In this document: positions 37,179 through 46,508 of the stretch, one piece after another | How the letters are laid out: the number at the start of each line of letters is the position of its first letter | How positions within the stretch are numbered: the first letter of the stretch is position 1 | From: Pseudomonas tritici | GTDB taxonomy: Bacteria > Pseudomonadota > Gammaproteobacteria > Pseudomonadales > Pseudomonadaceae | DNA length: 64,000 nt | NCBI RefSeq assembly: GCF_014268275.3 | Contig: NZ_CP077084.1 | Span: forward strand, 496,001 to 560,000 | Direction of reading: 5' to 3' | The notes under the pieces: model-generated | What the model was told of the DNA's origin: nothing | The model's input: the letters and a program-made list of their open reading frames with translations, nothing else | The model's database searches: none | Made by a program: the position numbers and the translations under genes

Positions 37179-37630
37179 TGTATTAGCCACCCTGGCGATT
37201 GGCAGCCAAGAGGACAAGGCGAATCACCGTCAAGATGACGCCGCAGTGAACTATGGGTTGAGTCCTTTCCATATTCACGGGTCTTAGCCGAAACGGTTGA
37301 GAGGACGCTATTTTCCGTCAGCGGTGGGTAACATCTACAGAGGGGCGAGCGACTGTTTGAAGCAGTTTGGGAAAAGTACGGCGCGAGGGTTAGAGGTTTC
37401 TTACAGCGGTTTCCGGCATTTGTAGCTTGAAAGTGATTTAACAGAAAACGCTCCCACATTTGGTTTGAGGTGTTCCTACAATCGCTATCGAATCTGTCTG
37501 ATTTGGCCCAAGGCCATCGCCGCACCCTGTGTATCATCCTGTCTCTTTTTTCCTTGCGACCTTTCTCGATTCGCTGAGATTCCCAGGCTATGTTTTTAAG
37601 CCAACTCAGCGGTCAATGGAGTGACAGCCT
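37179..37630. other. 450-bp region between the DUF1493 gene and the RecQ-type gene
   Basis: No firm gene. It contains a possible 29-codon frame (37183-37272, minus strand), a single REP fragment (CGCTCCCACATTT at about 37449-37461), and, near 37540-37620, T-rich sequence and GGAGTG that should serve the helicase gene. Confidence 0.5.
37183..37272 (-). CDS. Possible tiny membrane or leader peptide upstream of the DUF1493 gene
   Basis: A 29-codon frame starting ATG (37272) with a hydrophobic core (VILTVIRLVLLAAN), ending TAA four bases before the DUF1493 ATG. The close spacing would allow coupled translation. It is too short to judge by composition and may be chance. Confidence 0.2.
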   Translation of the reverse strand: MERTQPIVHCGVILTVIRLVLLAANRQGG

Positions 37631-39568
37631 ATGCACGACACCCTCCAGCAGGTCTTTGGTTATCCACAGTTTCGTTTGGGCCAGGAGCAAACGGTCAACG
37701 CCGTACTGGCCGGTCGTTCTGCAGCGGCAATTTTTCCTACCGGGTCGGGCAAGTCCTTGTGTTACCAGCTGTCGGCGGTGTTGCTGCCGCACCTGACGCT
37801 GGTGGTGTCGCCGCTGTTGGCGTTGATGCAGGACCAGCTTGGTTTTTTGCAGCGTCACGGTATTTCGGCAGGCAGTATCGATTCGGCCCAGAGCCGCGAT
37901 GAGGCCAATGACGTGATGGCCCGTGCGCGCTCGGGTGAGTTGAAAATCCTGATGGTTTCGGTGGAGCGCTTGAAGAACGAGCGCTTCCGTAACTTCCTGC
38001 AAAGCGTGCAAATCTCGCTGCTGGTGGTGGACGAGGCGCACTGTATTTCCGAGTGGGGCCACAACTTCCGCCCGGACTATCTGAAGCTGCCGGACTACCA
38101 GCGCCAGTTCAATATCCCACAAGCGCTGTTGCTGACAGCTACAGCGACGCCCAAGGTGATTGCCGACATGCAGGCGAAGTTCGCCATTGCACCGGACGAT
38201 GTGGTCACCACGGGCTTCTACCGGCCCAACCTCAATCTGTTGGTGGAACCCGTCAGCGGTGCGGACAAGCGTCGTCGTTTGGTCCAGTGGATGAGTGAGC
38301 GCGCCAATCAACCCAGCATCGTCTACGTCACACTGCAGAAAACCGCCGAGCAGATTGCCGAGCACCTGAACCGCAACGGTATCCAGGCCGAGGCCTATCA
38401 CGCCGGTCTGCCCCACGATAAGCGCGAGGGCATCCAGCAGCGCTTCATGGACGGGCGCTCCAATTGCATCGTCGCCACCATCGCGTTTGGCATGGGCATC
38501 GACAAGAGTGACATCCGCAACGTGGTGCACTTTGACCTGCCCAAGTCCATCGAGAACTACAGCCAGGAAATCGGTCGCGCGGGGCGTGATGGGCAGCCGT
38601 CTGACTGCCTGGTGTTGGCCAACCGCGACAGTCTCAATGTGCTGGAAAACTTCGTCTACGGCGATACGCCGGAGCAGGACGGTATCCATCGGGTGCTGGA
38701 AGAATTGCAGGCCGCGCGCGGCGATGGGCAGTGGGAGTTTTTGCTCCGGTCTTTGTCGGACCACAGCAATATCCGCGAACTGCCGTTGAAGACCCTGCTG
38801 GTGCAGCTGGAGCTAAAGGGCGTGGTTGCGCCGCGCTACGCGTTTTATGCCGAGTACCGCTTCAAGTACCTGATCGAGCCAGAGGCTTTGCTGGCGCGAT
38901 TCTCCGGCGAGCGGCAGCAGTTCGTGGCGGCGATCATCCAGGTATGTAAACGAGCGAAAACCTGGGCGACGGTGGATTTCGACGCACTTTATCAACAGCA
39001 CAATGCCGAACGCAGCCGGGTGGTGAAGGCGCTGGATTACTTCCAGGAGCAGGGCCTGATCGAGCTGGAAAGCAAGCAGATGACGGAGGTCTACAGCCTG
39101 CTGGATACCGATTTTGATCCACAGGTCTTGAGCACTGAGTTGTACACAGGCTTCAAGCAGCATGAGGTGGGCGAGGTCGCACGAATTCATGCGATGCTCG
39201 ATCTGTTCGCCACCGAGCGCTGCCTGGGGCAGCGCCTGGCGCAGTATTTCGGCGATGAAAATGCACCGCAGCGTTGTGGGCATTGCTCGGTGTGCCACGG
39301 TCACGTCGCGCACCTGCCGCCACCGCCAGGCTTGCCGCCGCTTGTGGATAAAAACTTCATGGGGCTGTGCGGTGATTTTATCCACAGGCATCATGAGCAC
39401 ACCGGAGAACTGCCGGGCGCGGAACGACTGACACGTTTCCTCGGCGGGATCAGTGTGCCGTTGTTTACCAAGTTGAAGGCGCGGGGTATTCCCGGTTTCG
39501 CTGCGTTGGAAGATTACCCTTACGCTGAAGTACGCGAGTGGGCGCAGGCCCATTTGAATGACCTGTAA
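37631..39568 (+). CDS. RecQ-family ATP-dependent DNA helicase
   Basis: Superfamily 2 helicase, 645 residues. Motifs: Q-like FRLGQEQ, Walker A FPTGSGKS (K41), DEAH box (134-137), LTATATP, and C-terminal helicase motifs [45 protein letters not shown] split across motifs V and VI. A zinc-binding cysteine cluster follows (ERCLGQ, then CGHCSVC). A basic, Pro-rich stretch and an extra C-terminal domain replace the HRDC of RecQ. It is a RecQ-like paralogue; its DNA repair role is inferred. Confidence 0.88.
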   Translation: MHDTLQQVFGYPQFRLGQEQTVNAVLAGRSAAAIFPTGSGKSLCYQLSAVLLPHLTLVVSPLLALMQDQLGFLQRHGISAGSIDSAQSRDEANDVMARARSGELKILMVSVERLKNERFRNFLQSVQISLLVVDEAHCISEWGHNFRPDYLKLPDYQRQFNIPQALLLTATATPKVIADMQAKFAIAPDDVVTTGFYRPNLNLLVEPVSGADKRRRLVQWMSERANQPSIVYVTLQKTAEQIAEHLNRNGIQAEAYHAGLPHDKREGIQQRFMDGRSNCIVATIAFGMGIDKSDIRNVVHFDLPKSIENYSQEIGRAGRDGQPSDCLVLANRDSLNVLENFVYGDTPEQDGIHRVLEELQAARGDGQWEFLLRSLSDHSNIRELPLKTLLVQLELKGVVAPRYAFYAEYRFKYLIEPEALLARFSGERQQFVAAIIQVCKRAKTWATVDFDALYQQHNAERSRVVKALDYFQEQGLIELESKQMTEVYSLLDTDFDPQVLSTELYTGFKQHEVGEVARIHAMLDLFATERCLGQRLAQYFGDENAPQRCGHCSVCHGHVAHLPPPPGLPPLVDKNFMGLCGDFIHRHHEHTGELPGAERLTRFLGGISVPLFTKLKARGIPGFAALEDYPYAEVREWAQAHLNDL

Positions 39569-39591
39569 ACCCACCTCCGCGAGACTTACCG

Positions 39592-40023
39592 ATGCCTGAC
39601 TCAGTGCCACGACGTGCCGATTATCCTCACTTCCAGCCGATCATCACGCGCTGGCACGACAACGATGTGTATGGCCATGTGAACAACGTGACTTACTACA
39701 GCTTCTTCGACACAGCGGTGAATACCTACCTGATCGAACAAGGTGGCCTGGATATTCATGACGGTGAAGTAGTGGGGTTTGTGGTGAGTTCGGCGTGTGA
39801 TTATTTTGCGTCGATCGCTTTTCCCGAGCGCATCGAAATCGGCCTGCGGGTGGGCAAGTTGGGTAACAGCTCAGTCCAGTACGAATTGGCGGTGTTCAAG
39901 GCAGGCGAGGAAGAAGCCTGTGCGGCGGGGCGCTTTGTGCATGTGTTTGTGGATCGCGGGTCGAACCAGCCGGTGACGATTCCGGGTTCGCTGCGCGAGG
40001 CGTTGCAGCGGTTGGTGGCCTGA
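39592..40023 (+). CDS. YbgC/4HBT-type hotdog thioesterase
   Basis: A 143-residue hotdog protein. The 4-hydroxybenzoyl-CoA-thioesterase signature is present as [25 protein letters not shown], with the catalytic-type Asp in WHDND. It starts 24 bases after the helicase stop, so it is probably co-transcribed. Substrate unknown. Confidence 0.82.
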   Translation: MPDSVPRRADYPHFQPIITRWHDNDVYGHVNNVTYYSFFDTAVNTYLIEQGGLDIHDGEVVGFVVSSACDYFASIAFPERIEIGLRVGKLGNSSVQYELAVFKAGEEEACAAGRFVHVFVDRGSNQPVTIPGSLREALQRLVA

Positions 40024-40053
40024 CCCACGATCATGCAAACAATGAAGGCCAAC

Positions 40054-40142
40054 TGTGGGAGCTGGCTTGCCTGCGACAGCGGTAGTTCAGGTTAAAAAGT
40101 GTCGCCTGACACTACGCTATCGCGGGCAAGCCCGCTCCCACA
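40054..40142. repeat. Hybrid REPIN
   Basis: The left arm is the GGAGCTGGCTTGCCTGCGA variant, the right arm the inverse of GGAGCGGGCTTGCCCGCGATA, so the halves differ at several positions. It lies between two convergent genes. Confidence 0.85.
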
Positions 40143-40173
40143 TGGTTTTTGCAGTGGTGTTCAGACCGCTGAC

Positions 40174-40653
40174 TTACCGGTGACGGTAGTGATGCTTGTT
40201 CTTGCGATGCCCATAGGCATGCCCGCGTCCACGGTGATCGTCGCGGTCATACCGACGGTTATCACGGCTACGCGAACGACGGTCGTCGTCATCGCTCTTG
40301 TTACCCATGTAGTTACCCAGTGCGCCACCCGCACCGCCGCCGGCGGCTGCGCCGATCAGGCTACCGGTGTTGCCGCCCATGCTGCGGCCAACCACGTTGC
40401 CGCCCGCTGCGCCCAAGGCGCCACCGATGGCTGCTTCGCCACGGCTGCGTTTGTCGGCACCCACCGCACTGCCGCCCGCGCCGCCCAGGGCTGCGCCGAT
40501 GGCCGAGCCCGTGTTGCCGCCGATCGACTGGCCAACAACCGAACCGAGTACCCCGCCCAATGCGCCGCCCACACCGGCTTCGGTGGTGCCACCAGCCATG
40601 GCTGCGCCACTGACCAGGCCAAGGGACAACAAGAGAATCGAGGAGAACTTCAT
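40174..40653 (-). CDS. Secreted glycine-zipper protein with charged His/Arg/Asp tail
   Basis: 159 residues. A signal peptide (FSSILLLSLGLVSGAAMA, cleavage near AMA) is followed by about 95 residues of Gly/Ala repeats with the zipper pattern (VGGALGGVLGSVVGQSIGGN, then a second copy GGALGAAGGNVVGRSMGGN). The last 45 residues are very polar: DDDDRRSRSRDNRR then a HRGRGHAYGHRKNKHH-type end. The mature protein is probably periplasmic or membrane-associated. Function unknown; such proteins are often stress-related. Confidence 0.8.
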   Translation of the reverse strand: MKFSSILLLSLGLVSGAAMAGGTTEAGVGGALGGVLGSVVGQSIGGNTGSAIGAALGGAGGSAVGADKRSRGEAAIGGALGAAGGNVVGRSMGGNTGSLIGAAAGGGAGGALGNYMGNKSDDDDRRSRSRDNRRYDRDDHRGRGHAYGHRKNKHHYRHR

Positions 40654-40811
40654 AGAGAGACCTCAAGAGGATGACGGCGCGATCCTGAGGCTGTGTCGAC
40701 ATTGTGACAATAGAAATCCGACCAGTAACACGAGTTGTACACAATTCGCTAAGTTACTGTTTTAGCTGGGGAACTTAAGTCGAATTAGTGAGTCTTTAGC
40801 TACTTGGGAAT

Positions 40812-40841
40812 GGCCGCTTTTATGCAAAAGCGGCCTTTTTT
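40812..40841 (+). terminator. Orphan intrinsic terminator on the plus strand
   Basis: Perfect 10-bp stem GGCCGCTTTT / AAAAGCGGCC with an ATGC loop, followed by six T on the plus strand. No plus-strand gene precedes it: upstream lies the promoter region of the minus-strand glycine-zipper gene. It is oriented wrongly for the molybdoenzyme gene. A short RNA between about 40700 and 40841 is possible. Confidence 0.75.
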
Positions 40842-40874
40842 GTGCCCGGAATTCATGGTTGTAATGAGCGGGCA

Positions 40875-43223
40875 TTACGCCGAGCGGGCCATGATCAAGC
40901 CATTGTCACTTGCCGATTCCAAGCGGATCGCCACGAACTTCGACGTCGGCGTATGGCTGCCATCCCCGGTGCTTTCCAGCGGCACCAGTGGATTAACTTC
41001 CGGGTAGTAAGCCGCAGCCTGGCCCGCCGGAATATCAAACGCCAGCAAGGTAAAGCCTTTCACGCGGCGTTCACGCCCATCTTCCCACAGCGATACGATG
41101 TCAGCCTTCTGCCCCGGCTTAAAGCCCAGGCGGATGATGTCGGCTTCGTTGACGAACAGCACGTCGCGCTGGCCTTTGACCCCACGGTAGCGATCGTCCA
41201 GGCCATAAATAGTGGTGTTGTACTGATCGTGGGAGCGCATCGACTGCATGATCAGGTCCGGTATCCGGCCGGTGGCGTGGGTGCGCTCGTGGATCAGGTC
41301 TTTGGGCAGGATGTTCGGGCGGAAGTTGGCGCGGCCCGACGGCGTGTTCCAGCGGCGCGCACCTGCGGAATTACCCAAGTAGAAACCGCCCGGATTTTTG
41401 ATCTTCTCGTTGAAGTCCTTGAAGCCAGGAATGGTGTCGGCGATCAGGTCGCGGATACGCCCGTAGTCCGCCACAAGCCAATTCCAATCAACGGGTTTGC
41501 TACCCAGGGTGGCGGCCGCAATGCCCGCGAGGATTGCCGGCTCCGATTTCATCAGCTTCGACAGCGGCTGCAGTTGGCCGTTGGAGCCGTGCACCATGCT
41601 GAACGAGTCCTCTACCGTTACCGCTTGCGGGCCATCGGCCTGCATATCAATGTCGGTACGGCCCAAGCACGGCAGGATCAGTGCGTCTTTGCCGTGCATC
41701 AGATGGCTGCGGTTGAGCTTGGTGCTGATCTGTACGGTCAGGTCGCAATTGCGCAAGGCTTCGAAGGTGCGTGGGCTGTCCGGCGTAGCTTGGGCGAAGT
41801 TGCCGCCCAGGCCGATAAACACCTTGGAGCGGCCTTCGAGCATGGCGTGAATCGCCTCGACCACGTTGTGGCCGTTGTCACGCGGCACCTGGAACTGGAA
41901 ACGTCGCTCCAGGGAATCGAGAAACGCCACCGGTGGGCGCTCGTTGATGCCCATGGTGCGGTCGCCTTGCACGTTACTGTGACCGCGCACCGGGCACAGG
42001 CCGGCGCCAGGGCGGCCAATGTTGCCGCGCAGCAGCATCAGGTTGGCGATTTCCTGGATGGTCGGCACCGAGTGGCGGTGCTGGGTGATGCCCATCGCCC
42101 AGCACATGATCACGTTCTTGCCTTTGGCGTACATGCGCGCCGCTTGCTCGATCTCGACCAGGGTCAGGCCGGACTGCTCGACGATTTCATCCCAAGAGGT
42201 GTCGTCGATCTTGCCCAGGTAATCCAGCACATTAGCGGTGTGTTCGTTGAGGAAGTCGTGGTCGAACACCGCTTCCTTGCCTTCGGCCTGGGCCTGGCGT
42301 TCCCGCAGCAGCAGGAACTTGGCCATGCCGCGCAGAATTGCCATGTCGCCACCCAGCGCCGGGCGGAAGTACGCGGTATTAGTCGGTTTGTCGCCGTTGG
42401 TGAGCATTTCCAGCGGGTGTTGCGGGTGTTGGAAGCGTTCCAGGCCGCGCTCTTTCAGCGGGTTGATGCACACCACTTGGGCGCCGCGTTTAACCGCTTC
42501 GCGCAGCGGCTCGAGCATGCGCGGGTGGTTGGTGCCGGGGTTCTGGCCCCAGACAAAAATCGCGTCGGCATGTTCGAAGTCATCAAAGGTCACGGTGCCT
42601 TTGCCCACGCCCACGCTCTGCGCCAGGGCCACGCCGCTGGCCTCGTGGCACATGTTCGAGCAATCCGGGAAATTGTTGGTGCCGTAGGCGCGTACAAACA
42701 ACTGGTACAGGTACGCGGCTTCATTGCTGGCGCGGCCCGAGGTGTAAAACTCGGCCATGTCCGGGCTAGGCAGGGCGTTGAGGTGTTTGCCGACCAAGTC
42801 GAAGGCCGCTTCCCAACTGATGGGCAGGTAGCGGTCGGTTTCGGCGTCATAGCGCATCGGCTCGGTCAGGCGGCCCTGGTATTCCAGCCAATAGTCGCTC
42901 TGTTCAATCAAGGCACTGACGCTGTGCTTAGCGAAGAACGCTGCATCCACGCGACGTTTGGTGGCTTCCCAGTTCACCGCCTTGGCGCCGTTTTCGCAGA
43001 ACTTGACCATGCCGCTTTCCGGCGAGTCGCCCCAGGCGCAGCCCGGGCAGTCGAAACCGCCGTTCTGGTTGGTCTTGAGCATCATGCGCAGGTTTTTCAG
43101 CGCGTTGTCGCTGGTCAGCCACGCCTGGGCCACGCTGATCAGTGCGCCCCAGCCGCCCGCCGGGCCTTTATAGGGCTTGTAGCGTGGGGTCGGGGTTTGG
43201 TCGGCTTGGTGATGATTGCTCAT
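40875..43223 (-). CDS. FdhF/YdeP-family molybdopterin oxidoreductase
   Basis: A large molybdopterin enzyme of 782 residues, of the formate-dehydrogenase-like FdhF/YdeP group. The N-terminal GFDCPGCAWGD replaces the usual Fe-S motif, and further on come FYTSGRASNEAAYLYQLF, CSNMCHEASG and a C-terminal MoCo domain (NTPSGRANF, then the DVLFVNEADIIRLGFKPGQ-type region). ATG 43223 overlaps the fdhD stop as ATGA. No Fe-S or cytochrome partner subunit is nearby, so it may act alone. E. coli YdeP is linked to acid resistance; the reaction here is not proven. Confidence 0.85.
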   Translation of the reverse strand: MSNHHQADQTPTPRYKPYKGPAGGWGALISVAQAWLTSDNALKNLRMMLKTNQNGGFDCPGCAWGDSPESGMVKFCENGAKAVNWEATKRRVDAAFFAKHSVSALIEQSDYWLEYQGRLTEPMRYDAETDRYLPISWEAAFDLVGKHLNALPSPDMAEFYTSGRASNEAAYLYQLFVRAYGTNNFPDCSNMCHEASGVALAQSVGVGKGTVTFDDFEHADAIFVWGQNPGTNHPRMLEPLREAVKRGAQVVCINPLKERGLERFQHPQHPLEMLTNGDKPTNTAYFRPALGGDMAILRGMAKFLLLRERQAQAEGKEAVFDHDFLNEHTANVLDYLGKIDDTSWDEIVEQSGLTLVEIEQAARMYAKGKNVIMCWAMGITQHRHSVPTIQEIANLMLLRGNIGRPGAGLCPVRGHSNVQGDRTMGINERPPVAFLDSLERRFQFQVPRDNGHNVVEAIHAMLEGRSKVFIGLGGNFAQATPDSPRTFEALRNCDLTVQISTKLNRSHLMHGKDALILPCLGRTDIDMQADGPQAVTVEDSFSMVHGSNGQLQPLSKLMKSEPAILAGIAAATLGSKPVDWNWLVADYGRIRDLIADTIPGFKDFNEKIKNPGGFYLGNSAGARRWNTPSGRANFRPNILPKDLIHERTHATGRIPDLIMQSMRSHDQYNTTIYGLDDRYRGVKGQRDVLFVNEADIIRLGFKPGQKADIVSLWEDGRERRVKGFTLLAFDIPAGQAAAYYPEVNPLVPLESTGDGSHTPTSKFVAIRLESASDNGLIMARSA

Positions 43224-44059
43224 GGCTGGTACTCCATCGCAGGGCTGTAGACCCGCGGCGCGCTTTTCTGCGGCAGGTGGATGAGATTGAGGTTGTGTCG
43301 GCGCGCCCATTGCAGGGCCAGGCCGGTGGGTGAAGACAGGCTTACCAGGGTCTGGATGCCCGCGCGCAGGACTTTCTGTATCAATTCGAGGCTGCAACGG
43401 CTGGTGACAATCGCCAGGCCGCCGTCAGTCGGGATCTTTTGACGGATGAGTGCGCCAATCAACTTGTCCAGGGCGTTATGCCGGCCGATGTCTTCACGGC
43501 CCAGCAGCAATTCGCCCTGGCCGTTCATAAACACCGCCGCATGCACCGCGCCACTGTATTGGCCCAAGGGCTGGAACGCGCTGATGCGCTGGCGCAGGCC
43601 GTCGAGCCATTCGGCAGGCGGCAAGGGTGCGCCGGGCAGCACTTGCAGGTCTGGCAAGGCTTGCTCCACCGCTTCCACGCCGCACAGGCCACAGCCGCTG
43701 GTGCCGGCCAACTGGCGGCGCTGCTGCTTGAGGTTCCAGAAGGCACGGCTGGAGATCTGCACCTGAGCGTATTGGGCCGAGCCCGGACCGCTGAGTTTAA
43801 GATCATATATGTCGCTAACGTCGGCGATAATGCCGCTTCCGAGGCTGAAGCCGACGATGAAGTCTTCCAGGTCGGTGGGCGTTACCAGCATGACCGCCTG
43901 GCTGATGTCGTTATAGGCAATCGCCAACGCCACTTCTTCCGCCAATGCAGTACTGGCGACTTCTGTGTGTTCGAGGTTGCAAAACTGGTAGCTCTGGCTG
44001 GCGGAGGGCGCAGGCGCTTCAACAGCGGGCGCCGCGCAGACTGGACGCTTGGCGTTCAT
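43220..44059 (-). CDS. fdhD: Formate dehydrogenase accessory sulfurtransferase FdhD
   Basis: Transfers sulfur from IscS to the molybdenum cofactor of formate-dehydrogenase-type enzymes, 279 residues. The catalytic loop is GTSGCGLCG (C123 and C126). Other landmarks are EDFIVGFSLGSGII, EDIGRHNALDKLIG and TSRCSLELIQKVLRAGI. It is encoded directly upstream of, and overlaps, its client gene, which supports sulfuration of that enzyme. Confidence 0.92.
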   Translation of the reverse strand: MNAKRPVCAAPAVEAPAPSASQSYQFCNLEHTEVASTALAEEVALAIAYNDISQAVMLVTPTDLEDFIVGFSLGSGIIADVSDIYDLKLSGPGSAQYAQVQISSRAFWNLKQQRRQLAGTSGCGLCGVEAVEQALPDLQVLPGAPLPPAEWLDGLRQRISAFQPLGQYSGAVHAAVFMNGQGELLLGREDIGRHNALDKLIGALIRQKIPTDGGLAIVTSRCSLELIQKVLRAGIQTLVSLSSPTGLALQWARRHNLNLIHLPQKSAPRVYSPAMEYQP

Positions 44060-44156
44060 GGGGCAGTACCACCGACGGATTGATCAGTGCTCAGACTAGG
44101 CGCGACAAAGCGTCACGTCTAATTGCCAGTACTGATCCGCCGATAGATGACGTCGA

Positions 44157-45044
44157 TCAAGATTCGATTTGCGATTTCTGATACAGCGCGAAACACGCCT
44201 CCGCCAACGCTGAACGCGGCGCGCTGCGGCGCATGATCAACCCCAGGCGGGCCAGTGTATGGGCGTCTTCGATCGGCTGCAGGCGCAGATGTTCGGTGAG
44301 CGCGTCCAAGCCCCCATCCAGCGGCATCACCGCACAGCAGAGGCCGCCATGCACAGCTTGTAACAACTGATGGACGGCATCGGTCTGCAGCAACGGCTGC
44401 GGGTTGAGCCCACGGCTGTGGAAGTTGTGGTCGATGGACTGGCGAAAGTGCATGCCACTGGTCAGCATGCCCAGGGGCAGTTCGATCAGCGCTTCCCAGC
44501 TCAACGGCGTATCTCCAAAGCTGAAGAAGCGCTGGTCGTAAAGCAGGCCCATACGGGTTTCGCCCAACGCCAGCGAGTCGAAGCGTTCGTTGTCCAGGCG
44601 TTCGAGGTAAGACACACCCAGGTCCAGCCGATTGCTCGCCAATTGTTCAAGGATCTGTTCAGAGCTGAGCGCCGACAGCTCGAAGCGCAGGCTCGGGTGT
44701 TCTTTATGCAGTTGCTGCATCAACGCCAAGGGATCGAAGCTCGACAACGGCACCACGCCCAGGCGCAACGTACCCACCAGGTTGCCGCGACAGGCTGCCG
44801 CTTCGGCCTGCAAGCCGTCATATGCCGCTAGCACCGTGCGAGCCCATGCCAACACCCGCTCACCGGGGGCGGTAAAACCTTCGAAGCGCTGGCCACGGTT
44901 GACCAGCGATAGATCAAGCTCTTCTTCCAGGTTGCGCAATCGCATCGACAGAGTCGGTTGGGTGATGTGGCAGCGCGCCGCCGCCTGGCCGAAGTGACGG
45001 GTTTCGTCGAGGGCGATGAGGAATTTCAGCTGTTTGATGTCCAT
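44157..45044 (-). CDS. LysR-family transcriptional regulator
   Basis: 295 residues with an N-terminal winged HTH (MDIKQLKFLIALDETRHFGQ then AARCHITQPTLSMRLRNLEEEL) and a type 2 periplasmic-binding-like effector domain (about 90-290). It lies upstream of fdhD on the same strand, 97 bases away. It may control the fdhD-fdhF unit, but that is inference from position. Confidence 0.85.
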   Translation of the reverse strand: MDIKQLKFLIALDETRHFGQAAARCHITQPTLSMRLRNLEEELDLSLVNRGQRFEGFTAPGERVLAWARTVLAAYDGLQAEAAACRGNLVGTLRLGVVPLSSFDPLALMQQLHKEHPSLRFELSALSSEQILEQLASNRLDLGVSYLERLDNERFDSLALGETRMGLLYDQRFFSFGDTPLSWEALIELPLGMLTSGMHFRQSIDHNFHSRGLNPQPLLQTDAVHQLLQAVHGGLCCAVMPLDGGLDALTEHLRLQPIEDAHTLARLGLIMRRSAPRSALAEACFALYQKSQIES

Positions 45045-45176
45045 CTTCGCTCCAGGGCTTATTCCAATGGCGGGGGGATTCTAGCGCGTTTGGGTCTTGG
45101 GTCGGGCTGGAACCCAAGTCCACAGGACTGGTCTAGTCTTGGGCATCTGGAAATCAAAAACCAAGGAGAGCGCACT

Positions 45177-45617
45177 ATGAGCATTTTTAGCTTTATCAAG
45201 GAAGCTGGCGAAAAGATTGTCGACCTGTTGACGCCGGGCAATGCAAACGCCAGTGAGCAGTTGAAGGACCACGTGTCCAAAGTGGGTCTGGGTAATCCGA
45301 ACGTGCAGACCACGGTAGATGGCGACAAGGTGACGGTGACCGGTGAAGTCGCCACCCAGGAAGAGAAAGAGAAGATTCTGCTGGCGCTGGGCAATATTGC
45401 CGGTGTGGCCAGTGTGGATGACCAGATCACTGTAACGGGGCCGGCTGTCGAGGCTGCCACTTTTGTAGTCGTGAAAAAGGGCGACACGCTGAGTGCTATT
45501 TCTCTCTCGGTGTACGGTAACGCCAATCTGTATAACAAGATTTTCGAGGCGAACAAGCCGCTGTTGTCCCATCCGGACAAGATCTATCCAGGCCAGACAC
45601 TGCGTATTCCCAAGTAA
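45177..45617 (+). CDS. kbp: BON-LysM potassium-binding protein Kbp (YgaU)
   Basis: 146 residues: a BON domain (about 25-90, with VTGEVATQEEKEKILLALGN) followed by a LysM domain (about 97-146, FVVVKKGDTLSAISLSVYGN and NPLLSHPDKIYPGQTLRIP-type end). In E. coli this protein senses cytoplasmic K+. The length is nearly identical to YgaU (149). ATG 45177 has AAGGAGAG upstream. It is divergent from the LysR gene. Confidence 0.9.
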   Translation: MSIFSFIKEAGEKIVDLLTPGNANASEQLKDHVSKVGLGNPNVQTTVDGDKVTVTGEVATQEEKEKILLALGNIAGVASVDDQITVTGPAVEAATFVVVKKGDTLSAISLSVYGNANLYNKIFEANKPLLSHPDKIYPGQTLRIPK

Positions 45618-45631
45618 TACGAAGGCCTAAA

Positions 45632-45736
45632 TGTGGGAGCGGGCTTGTGTGGGAGCCGGGCTTGCCCGCGATAGCATCGCCTCGGTTTGAGCTAAACACC
45701 GCGGTGCCTGCATCGCGGGCAAGCCCGGCTCCCACA
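45632..45736. repeat. REPIN with a second partial REP at its left end
   Basis: A complete REPIN (TGTGGGAGCCGGGCTTGCCC at 45648, inverse ending GGCTCCCACA at 45736) is preceded by an extra half-unit TGTGGGAGCGGGCTTG at 45632. This looks like insertion of one REP into, or beside, another. It lies between convergent kbp and yrfG. Confidence 0.85.
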
Positions 45737-45758
45737 TGGATCTTCTCCCACTTGGGGG

Positions 45759-46421
45759 TCAGAGTCCGACAATGAGATCTCGGTAATCACCCACCGCTGC
45801 GAATTCAGCTGTGTCCTTGGGCCCCTTCTTACTGTCCGGCTCTTTCACTGCCAGCAAATGCCCCACGCCAAACGCCTGGGCGCTGCGCAGGATCGGCAAC
45901 GTGTCGTCGATAAACAGGCTGCGGGCGGGGTCGAAGTTGATGTCGGCTTGCAGGGCATCCCAGAATTGCGGGTTTTCCTTGGCGAAACCGTAATCGTGGG
46001 AGCTGATCAACCGTTCGAAATACGGCGCCAGTTCAATGCGTTCCAGCTTCAATGACAGTGAATCACGATGCGCGTTGGTGATCAGGATCACACGCTTGCC
46101 GGCCCTTTTGATGGCCGCCAGGAACGTGTCGGCATCCGGGCGCAGGGCGATCAGGTGGGCGGTCTCCAGCTTGAGTTCGCGCACCGGGATCTTCAGCTCC
46201 GCGCTCCAGAAATCCAGGCAATACCATTGCAACTGTCCAGCGTTACGCTCGAACAGGGGCTGCAACTCCATCTCGGCCATGGCGCGGCTCACCCCGTGCA
46301 GCTCGGCGTACCGCTGGGGCAGGTGGTCCATCCAGAAATGGTTGTCGTAATGCAGGTCGAGCAGGGTGCCGTCCATGTCCAGCAGGACGGTGTCGATGGC
46401 GTGCCAGGGCAAAGCGGGCAT
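45759..46421 (-). CDS. yrfG: GMP/IMP nucleotidase YrfG (HAD family)
   Basis: HAD-like phosphatase of 220 residues (E. coli YrfG 222). Motif I is LLDMDGTLLDLHYDN, motif II is ILITNAHRDSLSLKL, and motif IV is SLFIDDTLPILRSAQAFG. It removes phosphate from GMP or IMP in E. coli. It lies beside nudE, divergent, as in many gamma-proteobacteria. Confidence 0.9.
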   Translation of the reverse strand: MPALPWHAIDTVLLDMDGTLLDLHYDNHFWMDHLPQRYAELHGVSRAMAEMELQPLFERNAGQLQWYCLDFWSAELKIPVRELKLETAHLIALRPDADTFLAAIKRAGKRVILITNAHRDSLSLKLERIELAPYFERLISSHDYGFAKENPQFWDALQADINFDPARSLFIDDTLPILRSAQAFGVGHLLAVKEPDSKKGPKDTAEFAAVGDYRDLIVGL

Positions 46422-46508
46422 GGGGCGTTCTCATGTAAGTAAAGATATCCGACACAGACAATCGGAAAAGCCACGGTATAGTAACCCGATCACGCCAAGG
46501 AGCCGTTT

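Noticed and set aside
37175..37537. Minus-strand frame of about 120 codons upstream of the DUF1493 gene
   Set aside because: Composition is unlike real proteins here, no ribosome site, and it covers an obviously non-coding gap with a REP fragment.
40842..43250. Long plus-strand open frame of about 800 codons
   Set aside because: It is antisense to the molybdoenzyme gene and arises from high GC3 in that gene; its peptide has no recognisable domains.
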